Made by a program: the position numbers and the translations under genes | NCBI GenBank assembly: GCA_024234505.1 | Contig: JACKOD010000001.1 | Coordinates: 124,001 to 188,000 of the forward strand | Direction: 5' to 3' | DNA length: 64,000 nt | Source: Hahellaceae bacterium | Lineage (GTDB): Bacteria > Pseudomonadota > Gammaproteobacteria > Pseudomonadales > Oleiphilaceae | Part shown: one piece after another, positions 33,611-42,696 of the stretch | Position numbering within the stretch: position 1 is the stretch's first letter | Layout: each line of letters begins with the position of its first letter | Notes under the pieces: model-generated | What the model saw: only the letters and a program-made list of their open reading frames with translations | What the model was told of the DNA's origin: nothing | The model's database searches: none

Positions 33611-34027
33611 TTAGTGGGGCATTTGTTGTTGCTCGATATACTGCCGAATGATCTCAATCGGCGCGCCTCCGCAACTCCCCGCAAAATAGCTGGGCGACCA
33701 TAGCGCGCCACCCCATAGCTTCTTCTTAATGCTTGGATAGTTCTTTTTTCGGATAAGAAGACTGGACACACCTTTCAGGCTGTTAACCAGTTTCGACACC
33801 GCCACCTTGGGCGGATATTCCACTAAAAGATGCACATAATCATCCTCGCCGTCGAATTCCACCAACTCCGCTTCAAAGTCTGAGCATACACTGGCGAAGA
33901 TTTCTTGAAGGTCTTCCAGAATGGCTTTTGTGAATACGCCGCGGCGGTATTTCGTCACAAAGACCAGATGAACATGCATCTTAAAAACGCAGTGTCTGCC
34001 GTGCCTAATATCGTTGTCATTGCTCAT
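33611..34027 (-). CDS. tnpA: IS200/IS605 transposase TnpA (Y1, HUH-type), altered motif
   Basis: A single-strand DNA transposase of 138 residues. The family body is clear (HCVFKMHVHLVFVTKYRRGVF, PPKVAVSKLVNSLKGVSS, YFAGSCGG) and the nucleophilic tyrosine is probably Y130 in IIRQYIEQQ. The metal-binding His-x-His motif reads Y64-V-H66 (DDYVHLLVEY) instead of the usual H-V-H, explained by one C-to-T change (TAT for CAT), so activity is doubtful. The start at 34027 is chosen by alignment. It is divergent from tnpB, 21 bases apart. Confidence 0.9.
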   Translation of the reverse strand: MSNDNDIRHGRHCVFKMHVHLVFVTKYRRGVFTKAILEDLQEIFASVCSDFEAELVEFDGEDDYVHLLVEYPPKVAVSKLVNSLKGVSSLLIRKKNYPSIKKKLWGGALWSPSYFAGSCGGAPIEIIRQYIEQQQMPH

Positions 34028-34048
34028 AGACCAAAGTATGATTGAATC

Positions 34049-35260
34049 ATGAAACGACTTCAAGCCTTCAAATACGAATTAATGCCGGACGGCGAACAAC
34101 AGCGCACTATGCGCCGTTTTGCCGGGTCGTGCCGCTTTGTATTCAACAAGGCGTTGGCGTTGCAGCAAGCACATTATGCAGAAGGCAAAAAGAAGCTGTC
34201 TTATGCCGATTTGTGCAAACATCTGACCGAGTGGCGGAAGAACAGCGAAACGCAATGGCTATCTGAAACCCATTCCCAACCCTTGCAACAAACGCTTAAA
34301 GACCTGGAACGAGCCTACAAAAACTTCTTCGAGAAACGCGCAGACTTCCCGCGCTTCAAGAAGAAAGGCCAGTCGGATAGTTTCCGCTATCCGCAAGGCT
34401 GCAAGCTCGATCAGGCCAATAGTCGGATATTCCTGCCGAAGCTAGGCTGGATGCGCTACCGCAACAGCCGGGAATTGATGGGCGCGGTGAAAAACGTCAC
34501 CGTGTCCGGCAAACAAGGCAAGTGGTACATCTCGATCCAGACCGAGCGCGAAATCGATGCGCCGGTACATCCCTCGACCGCCATTGTGGGCATCGATATG
34601 GGGATTGCCCGTTTTGCCACGCTGAGCGACGGCAGTTATTTCGCTCCGCTCAACAGTTTCAAACGCCAGGAAATCGCCTTGGCGAAGGCTCAGCGAGCCA
34701 TGAGCCGCAAACAGAAGTTCAGCCACAACTGGAAAAAGGCAAAAGCCCGCATCCAGAAAATCCATGCCCGTATCGGCAATGCCCGACGCGACTACCTGCA
34801 CAAAACGACTGCCACCATCAGCCAAAACCACGCCATGATCGTGATAGAAGATTTGCAGGTAAAGAATATGAGCAAAAGTGCCAAGGGAACAATCGAAGCA
34901 AAAGGACGTAACGTCAAAGCCAAATCAGGCTTAAACCGCTCCATCCTGGACCAAGGCTGGTTTGAGTTCAGGCGACAGCTTGAATACAAACAAGCATGGC
35001 TAGGCGGGGGCGTGATCGCGGTCAACCCACGCAATACCAGCCGTACTTGCCCATGCTGTGGGCGTATCGCCAAAGAAAACCGCACCACGCAAGCCAAGTT
35101 TGAATGTGTGGAATGTGGCTATGCCAATAACGCTGATTTAGTGGGCGCAATGAATATCTTAGCGGCAGGACATGCCGTATTAGCGTGTGGAGAGAGGGTG
35201 CAACAAGACCGCTCGATGAAGCACGAACCCGCCGAAGGTATCACGCCAGTAATGGTGTGA
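34049..35260 (+). CDS. tnpB: TnpB RNA-guided nuclease (IS605 OrfB)
   Basis: A 403-residue TnpB, the ancestor-like relative of Cas12, which cleaves DNA using a guide RNA made from the right end of its own element. The RuvC triad appears intact: D183 in GIDMGIAR, E267 in VIEDLQ and D363 in NADLVGAMN. The zinc finger CPCCGRIA...CVECGY is also present. The guide portion would be the bases just after 35303, which here belong to the next insertion element. The ribosome binding site is weak. Confidence 0.93.
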   Translation: MKRLQAFKYELMPDGEQQRTMRRFAGSCRFVFNKALALQQAHYAEGKKKLSYADLCKHLTEWRKNSETQWLSETHSQPLQQTLKDLERAYKNFFEKRADFPRFKKKGQSDSFRYPQGCKLDQANSRIFLPKLGWMRYRNSRELMGAVKNVTVSGKQGKWYISIQTEREIDAPVHPSTAIVGIDMGIARFATLSDGSYFAPLNSFKRQEIALAKAQRAMSRKQKFSHNWKKAKARIQKIHARIGNARRDYLHKTTATISQNHAMIVIEDLQVKNMSKSAKGTIEAKGRNVKAKSGLNRSILDQGWFEFRRQLEYKQAWLGGGVIAVNPRNTSRTCPCCGRIAKENRTTQAKFECVECGYANNADLVGAMNILAAGHAVLACGERVQQDRSMKHEPAEGITPVMV

Positions 35261-35272
35261 ACCAGTAGGAAT

Positions 35273-35303
35273 CCCCTTGCTTTAGCGAGGGGAGGATGTC
35301 AAC
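35273..35303 (+). other. right end of element 1, probable guide-RNA scaffold
   Basis: The hairpin CCCCTTGC-TTTA-GCGAGGGG followed by GGAGGATGTCAAC closely matches the right end of the second element, so both ends belong to one family. In TnpB systems this region, with the 3' part of tnpB, is transcribed as the scaffold of the guide RNA. Confidence 0.55.
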
Positions 35304-35397
35304 AAAATGAGCGAAAAGCCGCTTCTCTTTAGGGGGCGGATGGAAAGCGCGGCAAGCAACGCTTGCCTTGTTTTTAGGGCTGTGTTTATATACAGCT

Positions 35398-36450
35398 ATG
35401 ATCACTAAAACACTGAAAGTACGCGTAAAAGACAGGCATGCGGGCTTCCTTCGCCAGGGCGCAAGGGAGGTGAATCTTGTCTGGAATTATGTGAACGATC
35501 TCGGGGTGCGATATCTCCGGAGAGAGGGCGTATTTCTTTCAGGGTACGACCTTCAGAAATACACGAAAGGGGCCTCCAGGCTGCTTGTGATTGATAGCAC
35601 CGCGATCCAGGTGATATGCGAAGAGTATGCGACACGCCGACGACAATTCAAAAAAACGAAACTGGCTTGGCGCAAGAGTCATGGCGTCCGACGGTCGTTA
35701 GGCTGGATACCCTTTAAATCGGGGGCGGCTACATGGGGGAATGGCCAAGTCAAATACGCAGGTCAGCACTTTAAAGTGTTTGATAGCTACGGACTGAGCC
35801 AATACCGATTCAGAGCGGGAAGCTTTTCAGAAGATGCGCGAGGCCGCTGGTACTTTAATGTGGTGGTTGAAATCGAGCCGAAAAAGGGGCTCGGTCAAGG
35901 CGCGGTAGGCATTGATCTTGGGTGTAAAGCAGCGGCCACCGACTCTAACGGCGAGGGTGTCAGGGGCAGAGAGTACCGAAAGCTGGAAAAACAGCTGGCC
36001 TGCGCACAGAGGGCAAAAAACAAAGCGAGAGTCAAAGCGATTCACGCCAAAATAAGAAATCGCAGGCAGGATAGTTTGCACAAATACAGTCGTAAACTGG
36101 TAAATGAAAATGCGGCTATTTTTGTGGGTAATGTCAGCAGTCAAAAATTAGTGAAAACCCACATGGCCAAGTCGGTGTTAGATGCCGGCTGGTCAACCTT
36201 AAAAAGAATGATGTCGTATAAAAGCGCGCACGCTGGCATTGTTTTTAGGGAAGTGAATGAAGCAAATACCACCGTGACCTGTAGTGAGTGTAAAAGCCAC
36301 ACAGGCCCCAGAGGCCTGGAAGGATTGCGAATAAGGGGATGGCGATGTGAGGTGTGCGGTACACACCATGCGTGCCGAGATAGAAACTCGGCGATCAACA
36401 TCCTTGCGGCTGGACTAAGTCGTCTCGATGGAGAAAAGGTAGCGGCGTAA
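35398..36450 (+). CDS. TnpB-like protein with atypical RuvC-II motif
   Basis: A 350-residue IS891/IS1136/IS1341-type OrfB (TnpB-like) protein. The first RuvC aspartate is D173 in GIDLGCKA and the third is D328 in ACRDRNSAINIL. Zinc-finger pairs CSEC and CEVC are present. The position of the usual catalytic glutamate reads IFVGNVSS, with G244-N245 in place of E-D. It is therefore either a TnpB with a relocated glutamate or a nuclease-dead form. The start at 35398 (MITKTLKVRVKD) is by alignment. It is very divergent from the neighbouring TnpB. Confidence 0.88.
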   Translation: MITKTLKVRVKDRHAGFLRQGAREVNLVWNYVNDLGVRYLRREGVFLSGYDLQKYTKGASRLLVIDSTAIQVICEEYATRRRQFKKTKLAWRKSHGVRRSLGWIPFKSGAATWGNGQVKYAGQHFKVFDSYGLSQYRFRAGSFSEDARGRWYFNVVVEIEPKKGLGQGAVGIDLGCKAAATDSNGEGVRGREYRKLEKQLACAQRAKNKARVKAIHAKIRNRRQDSLHKYSRKLVNENAAIFVGNVSSQKLVKTHMAKSVLDAGWSTLKRMMSYKSAHAGIVFREVNEANTTVTCSECKSHTGPRGLEGLRIRGWRCEVCGTHHACRDRNSAINILAAGLSRLDGEKVAA

Positions 36451-36488
36451 GCCGTCCTGGTCTTGGGGTTGTAATGGCCCTTAGGAAT

Positions 36489-36520
36489 CCTCTTCGCTTC
36501 AGGGAGAGGAGGAAGTCAAG
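36489..36520 (+). other. right end of element 2
   Basis: The hairpin CCTCTTC (36489-36495) with GGAGAGG (36503-36509) is followed by AGGAAGTCAAG. The AGGAGG at 36507-36512 lies ten bases before an ATG at 36523 and could serve as a ribosome binding site for the interrupted kinase gene. Confidence 0.55.
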
Positions 36521-36522
36521 AA

Positions 36523-39500
36523 ATGTTCACACAGCAGTTACCTTTCCAATCGTCTGACCCGATGGAAATGATTCACTCACATATCGCTAAATTGCCTAAA
36601 CCGCCCCATATTTTAAATCCTCGCTTGCCCGTACCTGTCTCAAATATCGTAATGAAACTGATGTCTAAAATGGCGGAAGACCGCTATCAGGGAGACTATG
36701 GATTGATAGCCGACTTGACGCGGTGTCTGGATGCATTAAGTGCGTCGGGGACTATCCCGGCATTTCCTTTAGGTAAACAAGATTTTTCGGGTAGATTACA
36801 GCTCTCCCAAAAGCTCTACGGGCGTGAAGCAGAAATAAAGGTGTTGCTGGACTCATTTGACAGAGCGGTTGCCGGGCGAGTCGAACTGATCTTGATTGCA
36901 GGCTATTCGGGGGTCGGAAAGTCGGTTTTGGTGCGCGAAGTCCACAAGCCGATCGTCGCTAAACGAGGCCATTTTACCTCAGGCAAGTGTGATCAATTTC
37001 AGCGCAATATACCTTACGGTTCGTTGGTTCAGGCGTTGCAGGATTTAATTCGACAATTGTTGAGTGAGCCAGAAAGCCAACTCCTGATTTGGAAAAGCAG
37101 ATTATTAGAAGCGTTGAACACCAATGGACAGGTGATCATCGAACTACTTCCCGAGCTGGAAAAAATTATAGGACCACAGCCCCGTGTTGCGAACCTTCCT
37201 GCCGAAGAATCTCAATATCGATTTAATAATACGTTTAAAAATTTCGTTCGTGCCTTAGCAACAGATAAGCGGCCGTTGGTCATTTTTCTGGATGACTTGC
37301 AGTGGGCAGACCTGCCGACGCTTAAATTACTAAAGTCTTTTCTCAGTGATATGGAACAGGCGGCGATTCTGATTATTGGTGCCTACCGTGACAATGAGGT
37401 TGATCGCACTCATCCCCTGATGGCCATGCTGGATGAAGTTCACGAAGAGGGGGTTCAGGAACAACTCATTTCGCTGAGTCCGCTAAAACTGGAAGCTATC
37501 TGTGAACTGATTTCTGATGCCTTAATGATTCCTGTGGAATCGTCTCTCCAGCTCGCCTCATTATGTTATCAAAAAACACAAGGTAACCCGTTTTTTCTGA
37601 AACAGTTTTTACAGTCTATCTATGAGGAAGGATGGCTGACATTTGATATGAGTATGTGGCAATGGCAATGGAATGTTCAGCAACTTGAAAGTAAGGCTAT
37701 CACCGATAATGTTATCGATTTGATTGCGTCAAAAATCCAAAAGCTCCCCGAACCCACCCAGGAAGCATTAAAGATCGCTGCCAGTATTGGCAATCAGTTT
37801 GAATTAAAAATGCTATCCATGATCAGACAGCAAAGTTTGGCAGAAACCGCGAATGATTTATGGGAGAGCTTGCTGACTGGACTGATCATACCGAATGATG
37901 ATGCCTACAAATTTTTACGCCCCACGGATCAGGATGCGCGGGTCACCTACCACTTCCTGCATGATCGGGTTCAGCAAGCGGCTTATGCATTAATAAAAGA
38001 CGATGAATTGCAACCATTGCATTTAAAAATTGGCCGCTTACTCCTCGAAAATACTCCTGAGCAGGTGTTGGAGGAAAAGCTTTTTGACATAGTTGGCCAA
38101 CTTAATGCCGGATGTACGTTGATTGACGACATACAAGAAAAGTTGAGATTGTCACGATTAAATCTGATGGCAGGGAAAAAAGCGAAGGTTTCTGCGGCGT
38201 ATGATGGAGCCGTTGGCTTTTTGAGAACCGCAGTAGCGCTCCTGCCAACCAACCGTTGGGATGCGTTTTACGATTTTACCTTGGAGATTTACTGCGAATT
38301 AGCAGAATGTGAGTACCTCGCCACCCATTTCGAGGAAGCGAACCGGTTATTCGAAATCGTTTATAAAAACGCGAAGACCATTCTCGATAAAATGCCTATC
38401 TATCATATCCAGATTCGACAAAAAGCGAGTGAACAAAAGGCCGACGAAGCGTTTCAAATTGATTTTGATATTTTGACCCAGCTTGGCCTGACGATGCCAG
38501 AACCCGGCGATGGCGTTGCTATTGATGCCGCGTTTCAGTGTCAGTTGGAAGAATACCAGCAGCTATTGGGCGGTAGAGCGGTCGCAGAGCTGTATACACT
38601 GCCCGATATGTCAAATCCCGACATGGTAGAGGCCATTCGCCTCATAACAAATCTGGGGGATGTCGCCATAGCTATGAAGGGCGAAATGCTGCCTCTCATG
38701 TCGATAATGGGCATTAACCTGTCGCTAAAATATGGCAACCTTGATGTGTCTTCGATTTCCTACGTCATGATGGGAGTCATTACTAATTTCGCATTTAAAG
38801 ACTATAAAACAGGGTATGAGCTTGGCCAACTCGCGTTAAGGCTCAGTCAGCATAAATTTAAAAGCGACCTTATCTACGGCAAAGTGGCTGCTTTTTATGG
38901 TTGGAACATTCATCACTGGCTTAACCATGTGAAGGAAGATCTGGTATTTGCGAAGAAGGGTTTTGAAATTGCTGTGAATAACAGCGACTTGGTTTACGCT
39001 TCGTATTACATCGCCATGTCATTGCAACCGGCTTTTTATATCGGTCAGTCGCTTGATCAGGTAGCGCAGTGTGGTGTTGATTGCCTGTCATTTGCAAGTA
39101 AATACCGACTCGAGTTTTTAAACTCATTCGCACAGCCCACCTATATGGCGGTGCTTTCGTTACAGGGAAAAACCAGGGTTCCTGACTCGTTCAATTCGAA
39201 TGTCTTCAGTGAAGCAGACTATGTCCGGGACAATGCGGGTTTTGGTCAGCCGATGGCCTACTTTTACCTGCGAAAAATGCAGGTACATTATGTGCTTGGA
39301 TATTATCGCAAGAGCTATGAAGCTTTGTCTGCGCTTGAAGCTTTGTCGACCAATCTGGTTCAGCATATTGCTTTTGCAGAGTTCCATTTCGCACGAGTGC
39401 TGGTGTTTTTCGCCGTATATCCGAACCTATCGAAAGAAGAAATAAGCGCATTTCAATCCAACGTGGATACGAGTTATGAATATCTAAAGCTTTGGGCGAC

Positions 39501-41223
39501 CTTAAGCGAAGATAATTTTCAACATCAGTTGTTTTTGGTCGATGCGGAAAAGGCGGCGTTGGAAGGGCGAGAAGTTGAGGCGATGCAGCTCTATGATGCT
39601 GCCATTGAATCTGCAAAGGCCTATGGTTACCTGCAAAATGCAGCGATCGCTGCAGAACGAGCCGGAATATTTTTTGAATCAAAGAATCTGAACAAGGTGG
39701 CTTTAACCTATTTTAAGGATGCTCACTACTATTATTCAATGTGGGGAGCTTTCGGAAAAACAGGGTTGTTAGAAAAGCAAATACCACATCTGATTAAGAA
39801 TGATTCCGTTAGAACATTGGACGCTGGTGGAACAAAAATTATCGCATCAACCGATTTTGGATCGGCTGAGCTTGATTTGAAGTCTGTCATTAAGGCATCC
39901 CAGGCTATTTCGGTGGAGATTCATATAGAAAGCTTGCTGGAAAAGCTGATGAAACTGGTCATTGAAATTGCGGGGGCGCAAAAAGGTTATCTTTTGATGG
40001 AGCAGGGCGATGATTGGCAAGTGGTCGCGCATCGCTCGGTCGAGATTGAATCGGACGAAAAAGCGGAGCAGGGCGTGGTTCTTCCTGCCAGCATAAATGA
40101 ACGTTCGATGTTACCGATGTCTATTATTCACTATGTTGCCCGGACACACGAAAAGCTGGTGTTAAATAATGCCCGCCAGGATACACGCTTTGCGATGGAT
40201 CCCGGCTTGCAGAAATCGAAACCTATCTCGGTATTGTGTGCACCGATTCTCTATCAAGGAAAGCTCAGCGGTATTCTTTATCTGGAAAACAATCTTACTG
40301 CCGACACATTTACCGATGATCAGCTTGAGGTGTTGAGCATCCTCTCGTCACAGGCCGCGATTTCAATAGAGAATGCTCGTTTGTTTGATGAGATTGGCAA
40401 GCTTAATGCCGGTCTGGAACAAAAGGTAGCGGAGCGAACCGAAGAGCTTAATCAGGTCGTGGCCGAGTTGGAACTAGCCAATGAGGAGTTGAATTCATTC
40501 AGCTATACGGTCTCGCACGACTTAAGAGGACCTCTGCGTAATATCAAAGGATTCGCAAACCTGATTATTGAAGATAAGGGAAGCAACCTCGATCCGGGGG
40601 TGAAATCACTGGCTACGCGCATAAATAAAAGCGCAAATAAAATGAGTAATCTCATGGATGGCCTGCTTGAGCTTGCCCGAATGCAGAGAACCGAGACGAC
40701 GCCTACGCAAGTGAATCTCTGTAGTTTGGTAAGCAGTGTATTTGAGGAAATGTACGGACGATATCCCAATCAATCCATTCAGGCGAGCCAGCAGATCGAA
40801 GGGGATCACTGCATGATTCTGGCAGATGAGCGAATGATACAGTCTGTGATGGAAAACCTGATCGGCAATGCCTGGAAATACTGCGGCAAAAAGGCGTCAG
40901 CGGAGGTGATGTTTGGTATGTTGGAGCCGAGCGAGGGCATTCCAGAAGGGATAGGTGCTGTGCCCGAATATATTCCTGAAGGCTTCGGTCTGTTTTATCT
41001 GAAAGATACAGGGGCCGGTTTTAACATGGAAATGGCAGATAATCTGTTTGGCAGTTTCCAGCGGTTGCACACAGAGAAAGAATTTGAGGGTACTGGTATT
41101 GGCCTGGCTACAGTTAAACGCGTGCTTGAAAAACACGGTGGTTGTATCTGGGCTCATGCTGAGCAAGGTTTGGGCGCGAGTTTTTATTTCACATTGCCGC
41201 TATTGCAAGCAGAAAGTGAGTAA
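36523..41223 (+). CDS. 5'-truncated protein kinase/AAA/GAF/histidine kinase
   Basis: A 1566-residue frame whose first 80 residues are the end of a Ser/Thr protein kinase domain (QLPFQSSDPMEMIHSHIA...), with the ATP-binding and catalytic lobes missing. Next come an AAA-type ATPase with Walker A GYSGVGKS at 127-134 and FLDDLQWAD as Walker B, a long helical repeat region (about 400-1100), a GAF domain (about 1130-1290), and a histidine kinase with phosphorylatable H1332 (SHDLRGPL), N-box ENLIGNAWKY and G-boxes DTGAGFN and GTGIGLA. Intact relatives are much longer at the N-terminus. The truncation coincides exactly with the insertion element. Confidence 0.88.
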   Translation: MFTQQLPFQSSDPMEMIHSHIAKLPKPPHILNPRLPVPVSNIVMKLMSKMAEDRYQGDYGLIADLTRCLDALSASGTIPAFPLGKQDFSGRLQLSQKLYGREAEIKVLLDSFDRAVAGRVELILIAGYSGVGKSVLVREVHKPIVAKRGHFTSGKCDQFQRNIPYGSLVQALQDLIRQLLSEPESQLLIWKSRLLEALNTNGQVIIELLPELEKIIGPQPRVANLPAEESQYRFNNTFKNFVRALATDKRPLVIFLDDLQWADLPTLKLLKSFLSDMEQAAILIIGAYRDNEVDRTHPLMAMLDEVHEEGVQEQLISLSPLKLEAICELISDALMIPVESSLQLASLCYQKTQGNPFFLKQFLQSIYEEGWLTFDMSMWQWQWNVQQLESKAITDNVIDLIASKIQKLPEPTQEALKIAASIGNQFELKMLSMIRQQSLAETANDLWESLLTGLIIPNDDAYKFLRPTDQDARVTYHFLHDRVQQAAYALIKDDELQPLHLKIGRLLLENTPEQVLEEKLFDIVGQLNAGCTLIDDIQEKLRLSRLNLMAGKKAKVSAAYDGAVGFLRTAVALLPTNRWDAFYDFTLEIYCELAECEYLATHFEEANRLFEIVYKNAKTILDKMPIYHIQIRQKASEQKADEAFQIDFDILTQLGLTMPEPGDGVAIDAAFQCQLEEYQQLLGGRAVAELYTLPDMSNPDMVEAIRLITNLGDVAIAMKGEMLPLMSIMGINLSLKYGNLDVSSISYVMMGVITNFAFKDYKTGYELGQLALRLSQHKFKSDLIYGKVAAFYGWNIHHWLNHVKEDLVFAKKGFEIAVNNSDLVYASYYIAMSLQPAFYIGQSLDQVAQCGVDCLSFASKYRLEFLNSFAQPTYMAVLSLQGKTRVPDSFNSNVFSEADYVRDNAGFGQPMAYFYLRKMQVHYVLGYYRKSYEALSALEALSTNLVQHIAFAEFHFARVLVFFAVYPNLSKEEISAFQSNVDTSYEYLKLWATLSEDNFQHQLFLVDAEKAALEGREVEAMQLYDAAIESAKAYGYLQNAAIAAERAGIFFESKNLNKVALTYFKDAHYYYSMWGAFGKTGLLEKQIPHLIKNDSVRTLDAGGTKIIASTDFGSAELDLKSVIKASQAISVEIHIESLLEKLMKLVIEIAGAQKGYLLMEQGDDWQVVAHRSVEIESDEKAEQGVVLPASINERSMLPMSIIHYVARTHEKLVLNNARQDTRFAMDPGLQKSKPISVLCAPILYQGKLSGILYLENNLTADTFTDDQLEVLSILSSQAAISIENARLFDEIGKLNAGLEQKVAERTEELNQVVAELELANEELNSFSYTVSHDLRGPLRNIKGFANLIIEDKGSNLDPGVKSLATRINKSANKMSNLMDGLLELARMQRTETTPTQVNLCSLVSSVFEEMYGRYPNQSIQASQQIEGDHCMILADERMIQSVMENLIGNAWKYCGKKASAEVMFGMLEPSEGIPEGIGAVPEYIPEGFGLFYLKDTGAGFNMEMADNLFGSFQRLHTEKEFEGTGIGLATVKRVLEKHGGCIWAHAEQGLGASFYFTLPLLQAESE

Positions 41224-41449
41224 CCTGGCAGGGCCTTTAAATGGTTGCCATCCTGTGCCAGCCTAACGTATGAAGCGCTGGTGGGTTGACTTGTTTCAGA
41301 TAGATTGTTCACACGCTTTTCCTTTTCTTGTAAATCATCTTTTGTAAACTTGTCGCGCCATAATGTCGATTTTTTAAGAATGGCATTTCTATCTTAAAAG
41401 GCTGTCATAATAGTGGCCTTTGTCATTGATAAGCTGGGTTAACGTTGCT

Positions 41450-42553
41450 ATGAATTTTCCAAAAGCAGTGCTTCTGCGCGCGCTCGCCGTCAGTTTGGGG
41501 GCGCTGGTTGCGGTATTTCCGTTAATGATTGTGCGCCTGCTGATTGTCGCTGCAGTTGAGGGTGCAAAGCTGGATGTGGGCGCTTTTACGGGGATATTTT
41601 ATCTTCCGTTCGAGGTGTTGTTTCCACTGGCTTTTAGCACACTAACATTATCTCGTTCAGCCTGTGAAAGTGCACTGAAGTTGTCATCAAGGGTGGTGAT
41701 TTTTTCCTTATTATTTGAGCCATTTTTGGTCGCACTATTTGCATTGTCCGTATATGCCGATGTGCAAGAGCAACAAAGCTTTTTTGGTACGTTGACGTTG
41801 TTGGCAGGCATGTCTCCGGTATTAGGTGTGGCGGGGTTGATTGGCTTTTTGTTTTTGTGCTTTCCGGTCATTGTTATTGGATGGGGCGTTGCCTTTTTTG
41901 CCGATTCGATGGTGGTTCGAAAGCAGGCGGCGGCGCTTAAATCATTTAAATATCACATTGAACTGCGTCGTTTTCTGCCCGATTCTGGTGAGCGCTGGTT
42001 GCTGTTCTGGGGGCGATGGATCAAACGTCTGTCTCCGGAAAAACCTATTGTCAAACGCTATCAGATGGCCTTGCTGAAGGTTGAACTGAATTCGCTTCGT
42101 CAGCCAGCTTTGTTGGGAATTGAAAGTTTGCTGAGTACTACGGCACGGTTGGGGAACGATGCACAGCGATCACTGGATACGATACGTGAGCAAACCTTGT
42201 TACTGGATGGCAAGGTGTTGGGGTTTCATCGGTTGCTGATGAAAAAGTTGCGCGTTACCGAGCTGACGTTTTCCCGTTACTCTCAGGGCGTTTTGGAAAT
42301 CTATCAGGCGTTGATCGCAAATTTGGTAAAAGCACTCGCGCTGATACCGGGTGAAGCATCCCACACCCGTGCAGTGAAGCAAAGCGACTGGGACACCTAT
42401 ATGGCCAGAAATTGCGATGTACTGGCGGTTCTGGATCAGCTTATCGACGAAGTTGGGCAATTGGATGACCTCGGGCACCTGTCTGTACCAGACTTGAGCG
42501 AAAGCCTGTCGCATCTAAAGCGTCTGGTGGCGCAGGTAAAAGACTATCAATAA
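41450..42553 (+). CDS. hypothetical membrane protein, 367 aa
   Basis: I do not recognise the family. Four hydrophobic segments lie in the first 170 residues (about 5-35, 43-65, 80-105 and 120-160), followed by a 200-residue soluble, helix-rich domain (ELRRFLPDSGERWLLFWGRWIKRL onward) ending in short coiled-coil-like repeats. The topology suggests an inner-membrane anchor with a large cytoplasmic tail. The start at the ATG at 41450 is preferred over a TTG at 41420; neither has a strong ribosome binding site. Confidence 0.7.
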   Translation: MNFPKAVLLRALAVSLGALVAVFPLMIVRLLIVAAVEGAKLDVGAFTGIFYLPFEVLFPLAFSTLTLSRSACESALKLSSRVVIFSLLFEPFLVALFALSVYADVQEQQSFFGTLTLLAGMSPVLGVAGLIGFLFLCFPVIVIGWGVAFFADSMVVRKQAAALKSFKYHIELRRFLPDSGERWLLFWGRWIKRLSPEKPIVKRYQMALLKVELNSLRQPALLGIESLLSTTARLGNDAQRSLDTIREQTLLLDGKVLGFHRLLMKKLRVTELTFSRYSQGVLEIYQALIANLVKALALIPGEASHTRAVKQSDWDTYMARNCDVLAVLDQLIDEVGQLDDLGHLSVPDLSESLSHLKRLVAQVKDYQ

Positions 42554-42696
42554 CCCGGGTGTTGCAGTCTATAGTGTGCAGGGGAGATTCGAAGGCGTTA
42601 CGAAAATATACCGAAGGGAGACAGCCTGTTACTTTACGCTGAGAAAATCTGATTTAAGCTTAGTGTGACGTATTTCATATTTTAGGTAGGTTGTTT

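Larger units (their letters stand above)
33541..35303 (+). mobile_element. IS200/IS605-type element with tnpA and tnpB
   Basis: The left end carries a subterminal hairpin (CCCCGTC at 33558-33564 with GGCGGGG at 33571-33577). The right end carries CCCCTTGC/GCGAGGGG around a TTTA loop (35273-35292) and finishes in GTCAAC. Inside are divergent tnpA (minus) and tnpB (plus), the IS605 layout. As in the family, there are no terminal inverted repeats or target duplication. The left edge is approximate; TTTTTTAC lies just outside it. A second element begins directly at the right end. Confidence 0.8.
35304..36520 (+). mobile_element. IS1341-type element with tnpB only
   Basis: A second IS200/IS605-family element abutting the first. 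Its left end (AATGAGCGAAAAGCC...GGCGGATGGAAAGCGCGG) matches the layout of the first left end. Its right end (AGGAATCC, hairpin 36489-36509, GGAAGTCAAG) matches the first right end. It has no tnpA and would need one in trans. Its right end lies directly against the truncated kinase gene. Confidence 0.75.

Noticed and set aside
34442..34831. Minus-strand ORF of 129 codons
   Set aside because: It is fully inside tnpB on the other strand and has no family features.
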